NCBI GenBank assembly: GCA_019055375.1
Contig: JAHQIW010005374.1
Location: forward strand, 1 to 64,000
From: Parelaphostrongylus tenuis
Lineage: Eukaryota; Nematoda; Chromadorea; Rhabditida; Metastrongylidae
Length of the DNA stretch: 64,000 nucleotides
Direction of reading: 5' to 3'
Shown here: one piece after another, positions 12,211 through 21,707 of the stretch
How positions within the stretch are numbered: position 1 is the stretch's first letter
How the letters are laid out: every line of letters starts with the position of its first letter
Translations under genes and position numbers: made by a program
Notes under the pieces: model-generated
Told to the model about the DNA's origin: nothing
The model's database searches: none
The model's input: only the letters and a program-made list of their open reading frames with translations

Positions 12211-13708
12211 TTCAGAACCCGACAACACCACCACCAACTTCCGTGGTGCTATAAGTCGCACGCCGCGATGCTTATATCTCTGAGCCAATATAGGATCCCT
12301 TTTTGATTATGAAAGATTCTTGAACGAGTTAAGAACATCGCTCACAGACGCACTATCAAGATGAGAGACCAAAAGAGGCTTTGGAACTAATATCTGATTT
12401 GCTTCTTTAGTGCATCTTACAAGCTCTTCACAAAGCTTATCCAATTATACATTCAGCTGACCAACTAAGATTAATGCAAAAAATTTGCTGTACAAACCAC
12501 ATTTAAACAGTGTCGATGAGCGTACAAGAATATCGGGATCATCTATATCTAGTCGTGACTCTTGCCGGCAGTGGACTAATGTTTGCACCAAAAAAGGTGC
12601 CGGTCTCTCAGCAATTGTCGATCAAGGCCTTACATGTAAACTTTATCATTTTACCATAGAAGCTGTACCACGAAGACACAGTTTTTTCATTGCGTTTTAC
12701 CGCTCCTGAAGAGTGACTATTTTAATCTCGAAAAAGGCAACACCATAACGTCGAAAGTGTTTATCGGCATGCTGTAATGTACATAGTTACTCGATGGGAA
12801 AGAAGAATGCATGTGGACTAGTGAGAACTTCTGAATCAATCTCTTTTCGCTGAAGGCATGGGTATATTTTTGAGGGATCGCCAGCTGAGCAGAGACGATG
12901 GCATGAAAAAGGATAGAACTTTCTCTACTACTACTACTCAATAACCCAGTTTAGGGTTCGCTTTGCTCCTGCATATTGACATCTACTTCTGTACACGTAA
13001 GGCAGTTGAAAGGGAGACTTCAAATCACTATGACCTTTTTTGAGCCATTCAGTGAGGCTACCATCGATGAGACTCTAAAATCAAAGCTCACTTTTTTGAT
13101 TCAGCAAGCCTGTCAGTGCTCTGTCATACAGCAAAGACGTGAACACTCATATCAAGCAATTCGAAAACGCTGTGCACTACTCAAAGAGCGCTTGGAAAAT
13201 GTCGTAATGCAACACTCGGATTTATGTAGCCTAACTAATTTTCGAGACCTAGATATATTCACATTGACAGCGAAAGATAGATGAGCGTCGAATGAGAGGA
13301 ACGGACGACATATGAACAAGAAGAAGTGTAGTCTAGACTCCTCAAGAATTCAGGCGCCCTCGGGACTACGACCTACGCGTTGAGGATTCGACGTGAATCT
13401 TGCACTCGCCACTACGTTTGAATTAAATCATTGCGCTGAACGATTATTGGATCAAAGAAAGAGTCAAACGTGTGCATACGTGAGCTGAAGTCCACAGAAC
13501 TCGCGAGAACGGGTGGTCCAAATAGGTAAATAGGTAATGTGCAAGTGATGAGTGAGTTGAAGTGCCGTGGCTGCTAGGAGATATTAGAATATGACCACAC
13601 ACTGGCCAAGGAAGCCCCCGTGAGCTGACTCACTTGAGATCTTCATCTCTATGAACTGACTTAAATATGACAATTCAAAGCGATTTTTTTATCTACTCAA
13701 TTGATTGG
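12211..13708. other. No recognised gene
   Basis: Holds one 102-codon ORF at 12976-13284 (plus) with no recognised motif, and no strong splice structure. Otherwise unassigned sequence. Confidence 0.3.
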
Positions 13709-14345
13709 GTGTATAAGGTTAAGACAGTCTCAATCAAACATATTCTTGCAATCTCTGAGATCTGGGCTTTAAAGTGCTCACTAGAAGATTGAGAAAGAAT
13801 TTTCAAGAAAAGCATTTAATATTGAAGGCACAACCGGCAACATAATCAGAAACCACAGGCGAACATGCAGGAAAGTCATCAATAGCAGTTAATTACAATG
13901 GTTATGATTTCAAGTGACGCAAGGAAACGAGAGACCGCAGCGATACCCATTCATAATAGAAGAAAGAGAATGCAATATCTCAGAAGAAAACGGAAAAAAA
14001 AAACGAAAAAAAAACCAGGAAAAAGAGGAAATAAATAGACAAAATGAGGGAGTGTGGAGCGGCTCATATGAGGTGCGCACTCGGCGTCGGCCAGTCGACG
14101 AATGAACGACCGATCTCTGGAAGCATCGCGAAGTCCGTCGATACGAAGGATTTACTTGAAACATGTTAACGCGCGAAATCTAACTTTGTGGGCGGTGCTC
14201 AAAACTCAGCAATTGTCGTGCCACAAGGAAGATGTTTATCGATCGGGATCGATGGAAAACCCTGAGGGCGAGAAAGGGGCTGTTAGTCCCTTTGCTGATG
14301 AGGTGCGTTCCGACCCTTTACAAAAAGCCATAGCATCGGCAAGGC
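13709..14345 (+). repeat. Left inverted end of foldback element
   Basis: Pairs with 15943-16490 in reverse complement. Contains a purine-rich tract at 13960-14040. Confidence 0.7.
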
Positions 14346-14995
14346 TGCAAGGCCGATACACGTGTACTGGGCTGTACCAGAGTCCATCAACAGACGATAT
14401 GACTTGGCTCAAATAACAATTTTGAGAAAAATTTTAGTAAATACGTGGAATGTGTTGAAGCAGTTTCGAACCAAGCATACAGTACATGTACTAACCTCCT
14501 CCACACCCAGTAGCTTGCCACCTTTCCGCGGCAACGAGGCATTCCTAGGTGTCGTTCATTCTTAATGCAGACGGTTAATCTTTTCAGTAGATTTTTCAAG
14601 CTGAAGCATAGTTTAAAATTTCATTTTGAACATTCGACTACGAAGAACTTCTGATAGCACAATAGAGAAATGTTTGAGTAGGTTTTTCATTGCATGAATT
14701 GAATATAAAATCGATTAGAGTTGCAAAAGTCGTTGAACAATAAACATCTGAAGGCTGTAATAAAAGCTGATCTCTGCTGGATTTACCTCAACCTAATAGG
14801 CTGCGCACAGACCTCATATCGTGTCGGTTTCCAAAATGATTTTTGCAACGAATCTGCATGAATTTGGTATCATTCAATTGCGTATTTTCTTGTGAACATT
14901 TCGGTATAGAAGTTGCCTCTACTTGCTTTGAAACAGAGCTTGTCTTGGGAACAAACCCTTACTACCATGCATGAATGCCACATAGGCAAATGGCT

Positions 14996-15247
14996 GGTGA
15001 AGTGGCGCGTAAGATAAGTGAAGCTTGGGGCGATGATACGGTTGCAGAAGGGACGTCTAGGAAGTGATTTGCGAAGATCAAAGCTGGAGAGAACAGTCTG
15101 AAGGGCCATTCGCGCTCGAGATGTCCGCAGAAATGTGACCGTGAAGCCGTCCTTGAGATAGTCGATGAGAATTCCTCAATGACATGCCTAATGCTTGTCG
15201 AGGAGTTCGATTGTTGCTTTCAAAGCCATCGCCAGCAATTTGCATGA
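14996..15247 (+). pseudogene. Mariner-family transposase, N-terminal helix-turn-helix fragment
   Basis: A continuous frame with one internal stop reads GEVARKISEAWGDDTVAEG, then TSRK, a stop at the usual Trp of the REWF block, FAKIKAGENSLKG, KCDREAVLEIVDENSS and LVEEFDC. This is the DNA-binding half of mariner transposases. The catalytic DDD domain was not found downstream. The stop and truncation make it non-functional. Confidence 0.75.
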
Positions 15248-15942
15248 AGTGAGTAAGGTGTGGAGCATGTGAAGTGACTGAAGTTGGAAGGAGAAGCGGT
15301 GCTGAAGCTTTACAATGCGCATCGCTGCATTATCATTTTCCTCTGCTCGCCATTCACGCATGAGTAGCAAGAGAATTTGTTACAAAACAGTTCCGTTTGT
15401 GAGAAAGCACAGGCAAGTTGCACACTAAAATACTTGCAAGACAATGTGGAACTGAACGATATTGAAACGATGCAATATAAATGTAGAATTATTTAAGAAA
15501 GCCGAAACGGAACGGACACTTTTCAGCCTGTTATATCGATTTGTAATAGCTGCATTCGGGTCAATCTATTCCACTGTTCCAAATTTGAAATTAAATCACA
15601 CAAAAGAAAATAGGCACTAAATTGAGGAAACCAAGCAAGAACGACTCTTATGTCATCTGAATCCGTCAGTAGAGTTAATTTTCGTTGAGGTGAGCTTCTT
15701 CACGGTGTAAAACTAACCAGCCGATAAAAGTTTAATAATCAACACATTTCTTTTAAAGCTTTCATATTTGATGCGAAGTGATGGACATCGGATCTAATTG
15801 GCTCGGCTAATAGTCTTTCTTGAAGATAGTCAAAACAATGACTAGAAGAGAGAATCGCCTATTGGAACTGGCTCTTATATATAAGCGGACAGACTGGTTA
15901 AAGCTGTGAGGATTTCCTCCCTATTCATTCACATCGTTGTCC

Positions 15943-16490
15943 ATGCCATGGCTTTTGTGAAGGGTCGGATCAGACCTCATCACTCAAAGTAATAGCAGCT
16001 CCCTTTCCCGCCCTCACGGTTCTCCATCGCGCCGATCGGTAAACATCTTCCTTGCTTCACGACGATGGACTTCTCGATGTCTCCAAAGATCGCTCTCTCA
16101 TTCATCGCTTGCCCGACGTCGAGTGCGCACCTCACATGAGCAGTTCCAGATTCTCTCATTTTGTCTATTTATTTTCCCTGGATCTTTTTCTTACTCTTCT
16201 TGCTTTTTTCCGTTTTATTCCGGGATATTGCCTTCTCTGCTTTCTAGCATATATAGGTATCGCTGCGGTCTTCATTTTCTTGTATCCCTTGAATTTTTGA
16301 TTACTGTGTAACTGCTATTGATGACTTTCCTGCATGTACGTCGAAAGTTTCTGATTATGTCGTCGATTGTGTTTTCAATATTACTCGCATTTCTGAAGCA
16401 TTTTCCCTCAAACTTCTATAAGCATTCTAGAGCCCAAATTCCAGAGATTGCAATAATGTGTTTTGTTGAGACTGTCTTAACCTTTTACAC
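15943..16490 (-). repeat. Right inverted end of foldback element
   Basis: Reverse complement of 13709-14345. Its outer terminus ends one base before the palindrome arm. Confidence 0.7.
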
Positions 16491-17651
16491 TACCGTATCT
16501 GGCAAGCAGAAGAAAGAATCGTAGTTCGGATTCACATTGAGCAGAAGAAAAAAAAAACGTTATTCTACACGTCAGGCTATTGACACAGCCGAAAGGACAA
16601 CTAGTGCGTTTCAAGGGCAACCGATATAGTAGGGCCGTTACTAGCTGGACTTCTGTGAATTTCAAACGCACAATAAGAAGTCCACCTATCTGATGATTTG
16701 ATTTTTTCACAAAAAGTCAGAAACCAGTTGCGATGCTTAAGGAATTTCTGCACAGAGTAGGAGAACCAGGACTACTGTTGTGCGCGATAGTAAAAAAGTG
16801 TAGGTATTACTGGCGCCACTTGAGTCACTCGGCAATAAACGAGGCGACGGGTGAACAAAAGACCTTAATTCGTAAGCATTTCGCACATTTGTGACAAGCA
16901 CTTTGTGTTGTCCAATTCGGCTACAATTTATTGTCAAAAACTCAATATTGAAATCATGTGCGCTTATGTGACAGCTTTAATCGAAGCACGTTCAGTATTT
17001 CAGGCTTGCTTTTTACCGATTTGAGATTTGATTTTAATGAGTTTTGTGCTCTAAGTCATGTGATGATGCTGCGAACCTACTTCATAAAGCTGACAAAGGT
17101 CGACAAATTGACCCAAGACTTAGGCGTCAATCGCTAGCTTTTGCACCCGCTGTGTGCGCAGAAACGGGACGCGTACAAAGTTAAAAGAATGGAGTTATCA
17201 AAGACATCTTTATTAGTCACGCGAGGCTGGTGACGGCAGCATTATTATTCGCAAAAACAGCACTACAGGTCGCTGACTGATGTTTCGTCAACCTCGCTTT
17301 TGTGGGAGTGTTGATTCACGCTATATCAGCAGTATCAGCGGCTGTCCAGACTTTGTAGGAGGTGAACTCGCCGCAAAATCAGCTGACGATGAGCACTACT
17401 ATTACCGCTTATTCAATCAATGGAAATACCAATATCGCGTAAACTGAAAGAGATAAGCCTTCGATATATACTTATATTATTTCGATGAGATGTATAGTCG
17501 GAGTTTCGAATTGAAAAAAAAAAAACGCCCTGAACGCTGTTAGAGGAGGATGATCACTTCGCTTGATTTTTTTTTTGTCGCAAAACTTCAACAAAAGATA
17601 TCTTGACTGCATAATTCAAGCCTTTCATGTGGTTGTTATGGCACTTACACA

Positions 17652-17686
17652 GTGCAAGACACGTGTATTGGTCCTCTTGGCCTCAG
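17652..17686 (-). ncRNA. Degenerate hammerhead-like core (family B)
   Basis: Minus strand: CTGAGGCC, AAGA, GGACC, AAT, CACGTG, TC, TTGCAC. Resembles CTGANGAGTCC..GGACGAAACACGTGTC with several substitutions. Mirrored at 35334-35368. Confidence 0.35.
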
Positions 17687-17774
17687 CTGTGGGACAGTGC
17701 CTATCGGTTTGATTAGTTTCTTGCAAGGAGACATGCACTCATATCTAGAGGAATTGATGCCGAACCATTTACGC

Positions 17775-17975
17775 TGTCCGTAAAGTGAAGACTCATCCAT
17801 TGTGCACTGTTTTACAATCGATTGCTATTTGCTATACGAAGCACTGAATTTTAAGCGAGGTCTCAACAAGCACTCGAATATAAAGGTACTGTACAATTTA
17901 CCAGCCACGAGCAATCGACTGTAAAACGTTTCACGTTCGATAATTTTATCACTTTACCCACTTTACGGACAAGGT
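17775..17975. repeat. Small foldback repeat
   Basis: GTCCGTAAAGTG with GTTTTACAATCGATTGCT at its left end is an inverted, diverged copy of the right end. Mirrored in the other arm at about 35045-35245. Confidence 0.5.
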
Positions 17976-17984
17976 ATGTAGTTT

Positions 17985-19051
17985 GGCTTCAGTTTCACTA
18001 TATATACCAGAATATCCCCATTCTACAACAATATCACCATTGACATAAGAAGAGGGGTTCGACAAGGCGATACAATATCGCCAAAACTATTCACTGCCAC
18101 CCTGCAAAACGTCATGCGAACATTAGAATGGGACGAAATGGGAGTGAAAATTGACGGTCGACAATTAAACCATCTTCGCTTTGCTGACGATATCGTTCTC
18201 ATAACACGAAACATCAGCTAAGCGGAGCGAATGTTGACTGATTTCGATAACGCCTGTGGAAAGATCGGTCTTCAACTGAATCTAACGAAAACAATGTTCA
18301 TGAGGAACGGATGGGTTTCTAATGCTCCATTCACGCTCAACGGAACGACAATTCCGAATGCTCCAGTTACATCTATCTAGGTCGTGAAATCAACATGATG
18401 AACGACCTAGCCCCAGAGTTGAGTAGGAGGAAACGAGCGGCTTGGGGAACGTTTAATAGCATCGAAGATGTAGTGAAGAGGACAAAGAACATCCGACTCC
18501 GTGCCCACCTTTTCGACTCGACAATTATCCCTGCCTTAACGTATGCAGCAGAAACCTGGTCGCTTCGTAAGCAGGATGAAACCGTTATCGAACGCGCAGT
18601 CGAAAGGTCGATGCTAGGAGTATCCCGTATTTCGCAAATGAGACAAAGGATCCGAACTTTCGACCTACGTCAACGATCGAAAATCAGAGACGCCGTTCTA
18701 CACGCCAGGATATCGAAAATAAGGTGGACCGGACACGTGATGCGCTTCAACGACAACCGATGGACGAGAGCCGTTACCGCCTGGATTCCTCGGGACGTCA
18801 AGCGCTTTAAAGGAAGACCACTGACCCGTTGGTCCGATTTCTTCACGAAAGCGATGGAAGAAAGATATGATGCTCAGCGAATTCCTAGAGCGAGGAGGAC
18901 CCACTGGGCTACTCTTGCACGCGATAGAAAAATGGGAGAGTTGCTGGTACCCGCTCGAGTCACTCGACGATCAACGGGACGACAGGTGATACAGGTGATC
19001 CCTTGCTATAAGCTGAAATCCGCTGTCAGATTGTACAAAACTGCAAGTTAA
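17985..19051 (+). pseudogene. RTE-clade retrotransposon, RT fingers/palm to C-terminus, 5' truncated
   Basis: 17992-18220 encodes YTRISPFYNN, RRGVRQGDTISPKLFTAT and the catalytic palm motif FADDIVLI. A stop near 18222 and a frameshift near 18380 interrupt it. A 218-codon frame at 18395-19051 follows, with ELSRRKRAAWGTFNSIEDV, PALTYAAETWSLRKQDE, RFNDNRWTRAVT and RRTHWATLARDRK. The endonuclease domain and most of RT are missing, so the ORF is not a working gene. The mirrored copy is at 33969-35028. Confidence 0.88.
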
Positions 19052-19189
19052 GCCTCAAAACAGTGAGAAATAAAGATATTCTGAAAAAGATGGAAAAATA
19101 ATCACATCACGTGTAGAGTTATCTTAAGCAGACAATCACGTTTGAGTCTCATCCAGTGATGCTTTGCGATGTAACTTGTGGATAATAAT

Positions 19190-19810
19190 TTTTTAAGATC
19201 ACTTCAAATTTTGAAACTATTTCTGGAGCCACGTGAACTAATTCTGCTGGCCGTTTTTTGCTATTTATATGTCATACTGCTATACTCTCTACATGTCTAA
19301 CACGTGCGCAATGTATCTACTGCGCGGAGATATCCTTGCTAAGAGGAGTCGAGGTCGCACTCCTTACACGCGCCCTGAAGTGTAAGAAATTACTGAATGA
19401 GCAGGGTGGCATACTCAATTGTTCTTGAATTGTATTTGTGAAAAATCAAACTTTTGTTTCGAGCGTTTCTTGAGATATCGCTCATTATTCTATATTTCTG
19501 CCTTGTTATTTTTGAGAAGTGAAAAGGTCTGTCAAATGGAACTTCTGCAATACTCGCGTTTTGGCCTTCCACCTCCGTCGGTGTATCACACTGCCCTTTC
19601 CTAATTTCTCTAATTGATGGTGCGTGTAAAAAGTACAGTGTGAGCTCCTCTCAGCTGGAGATACCTCCGCGAATAAATGACTGAACCGCAAAGCACCGTG
19701 CAACTGACGAGGCTGGTTGGCAGAAACACATGTATTGCAACTGTATCAATGCCATTTGAGAGAGCTCATGCAAGGCTCAAAAATGATCCGTCAGATAAAT
19801 AGAGTTTTAG
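19190..19810 (+). mobile_element. Foldback MITE-like element, family B (arm copy)
   Basis: Inner inverted blocks CGCGGAGATATCC..GAGGAG (19325-19360) and the reverse complement of 19625-19675 pair with each other. The outer right part carries a near-intact hammerhead-like core. A terminal segment follows (ATGCCATTTGAGAGAGCTCATGC) that is shared with copies at 35.4, 39.6, 48.9, 52.1 and 62.9 kb. Ends are approximate. The mirror copy is at about 33210-33830. Confidence 0.55.
19699..19739 (+). ncRNA. Near-intact hammerhead ribozyme-like motif (family B, left arm)
   Basis: Stem I TGCAA (19699-19703) pairs with TTGCA (19735-19739). The core CTGACGA is intact (position 7 is free). Stem II is GCT..GGC with a junction G-A mismatch. 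GAAA is intact. Stem III is CACATG and the cleavage position follows TA. Type I layout. Confidence 0.55.
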
Positions 19811-19861
19811 CCAAGGTGTCAAAAAGCACCTGAAACGAAATCAATCGTCACGTGCAAGAAT

Positions 19862-20480
19862 AGCCTAATGTATCTTTCTCGATCTAGTAATTCCTTAAGC
19901 AGCATAAATTTTCTTGAAAGTTTTCGTAAAAAAATCGAACTAGCGGGTTGGCAGCCTTACGGTGGAGCCTATGACATCTCGAAGAATCTACTCGGTAGCG
20001 GCTCTTGCCCATCGGTTGTCGTAAATGCGCATTACGTGTCCGGCCCACCTTATCTTCGATGGCCTCTAATGGAGAAAGGCCTCTTTGATCTTTGATCGTT
20101 GACGTAAATCAGAACTTAAGATCCTTTCTCTCATTTTTTTCATTTGTGAGATACGGAATACACGTGACATTATACTTCGATTGCGCGTACGATGAAGCTA
20201 GGTGATTTCTCATCCTGCTTAGGTAGCTACCAGGTTTCTGCTGCATATGTTAGGGCAAGGATAGCCGTTGAGTTGAAAAGATGGGTACTGATGCGGATGT
20301 TCTCTGCCCTCTCTACTACTTCCTCGATGCTCCTGAGCGCCCTCAAGCCGCTTATTTCCTCCTGTTCATTTCTGGAGCTAGATCGTTCATCATGTTGACT
20401 TCACAAACTAGAGAACCGCAAGTGGAGCATGCGGAGGTAAACGTTTCGCTGCGTGTGAATGGGGCATTTAAAACCTATCC
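19862..20480 (-). pseudogene. Heavily decayed RTE fragment
   Basis: Minus-strand broken frames match the RTE C-terminal part: MNDLAPEM-type start near 20400, ALRSIEEVVERAENIRI, LALTYAAETW (followed by a stop). Many stops are present. It runs opposite to the younger RTE copy in the same arm. Mirrored at 32540-33158. Confidence 0.75.
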
Positions 20481-21067
20481 CTTTTTCAGTCAGTATAATG
20501 ACATAAGTGAAGGTATGGGCACCTTGATGCATTGTAGTTATTCATTACATATGACGACCAGTAGGAGGGAGATTTGAGATATCATCCACCTTTTGTCATA
20601 TGACACACGGTTTTCCCTGGTGGAAGGGATACAGAATATACTCACTTAGATACTCGAACCTTGCGGCGTCTCTTAGCCCTACTTGAGTAATTTTAGTCAC
20701 GATGGACGAATAGTTTTTACAATTTATCTATTTTTGTTTTTCTTTGTCTGATCATAAACATGGCACAGCGCACAGAGTGTCATTTTGTCACATCATCTCC
20801 AAACACTATGGCACGATTCGATGATGCAAAACAGCAATTTTGAGCTTCAAGCTCTCAGAGTGAAGCAAAGGTTTTCTTACTCAACCACTAAATTTAAAAA
20901 ATTAAAATAAGTACATCCCAGGCGAGAGTGCATACAAAACATTTGTGAGGTTAGTAAGCTTTTTTTCAATGATGAGGGAATGAACAACATACGGGGTTAC
21001 TTTTTCTGTTCATATTGGTTATGACAGAAGAGATCAGAGCTAGATGCCCTAAACAAAATATAATTGG

Positions 21068-21156
21068 CTAATCCATCGTCTCCTCAAAATATTCAAAACC
21101 ACTGCTTAGTAGAAATATGAAGTTAAGCGCATGTAATCCGTCATCAGCGGCAAAAT
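21068..21156 (-). CDS. Possible downstream exon of divergent gene
   Basis: After a CTGCAG acceptor, an open frame reads FAADDGLHALNFIFLLSSG and ends in TAG. It would need a phase-1 donor, while the upstream exon ends in phase 2, so an extra exon or a different model is required. Mirrored at 31864-31952. Confidence 0.3.
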
Positions 21157-21380
21157 CTGCAGCGAGAAATACGAAAAATGGTATATAAGTTGGACATTTG
21201 ATCAAGAGCAATATTCCAGTGTCCAACGGAGAATTTCAATATTCCATAATTAGTAATTTCCTTTACATCTATTTAATATGATGATATGCACGCGATTAAG
21301 ACTGTTTTGATATTCTACACTATTCTATGATTGATGTTGCTTGAACATTTGCGTCACTATGAATCCAGATTGCCACTTAC

Positions 21381-21532
21381 GAACGTCCATGTTTCGTCAG
21401 ATTTCGGGAATAGCACTGCATCAGAGACAATTTTTGATCTAAGTCCCGTATATAAGCTTGAGCAGAATCATCACGGAGGATCAACGCCGCTTTACGTTTA
21501 CTAACATTTAGATCCTCTTCTTCATTGTCCAT
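21381..21532 (-). CDS. First exon of an unrecognised gene, divergent to the secreted-peptide gene
   Basis: ATG at 21532 follows AAACAG-A, a possible trans-splice acceptor. 50 codons (MDNEEEDLNVSKRKAALILR, later DLDQKLSLMQCYSRNL) end at a GTAAGT donor in phase 2. The composition is charged and helical. No family is recognised. The start lies 175 bp from the divergent ATG at 21708, so the two may share a promoter. An identical layout exists in the other arm (31488-31639). Confidence 0.5.
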
Positions 21533-21707
21533 TCTGTTTCTTTGGATGAACTACTAATATCAAACATGTTTAACACTCAGATGCAAACGTATCAGAGTCA
21601 AATACTGAAAGTATAGAAGGTTCATATTTCGAGGTCTATTGTAAACTCCAGCGTTATTTGACCGAGATTATGAGAATTATTCAAAAAATTGTGCTATCTA
21701 TTTTAGA

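Larger units (their letters stand above)
13709..16490. mobile_element. Foldback element with about 0.55-0.63 kb inverted ends around a mariner remnant
   Basis: The left end (13709-14345) and the right end (15943-16490) are inverted copies. Matching blocks include GTGTA.AAGGTTAAGACAGTCT at the very ends, GAAAGTCATCAATAGCAGTTA, ACCGCAGCGATACC, ATAAATAGACAAAATGAG and GAGGTGCGCACTCG. The left end has an insertion of about 70 bp. The interior contains a mariner transposase piece. No clear TA target duplication is visible. The right terminus is immediately followed by the first base of the large palindrome arm. Confidence 0.7.

Noticed and set aside
14290..14325. CTGATGAGG near 14298 as a hammerhead core
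   Set aside because: No GAAA follows at a suitable distance and the inverted partner has a different core.
17170..17345. Possible hammerhead around GACGAAACATCAGTC on the minus strand
   Set aside because: No CTGANGA upstream; only the GAAAC part resembles the motif.
18395..19051. 218-codon ORF as a host gene
   Set aside because: It is the C-terminal part of an RTE retrotransposon. A stop and a frameshift separate it from the RT palm, and the endonuclease is absent.
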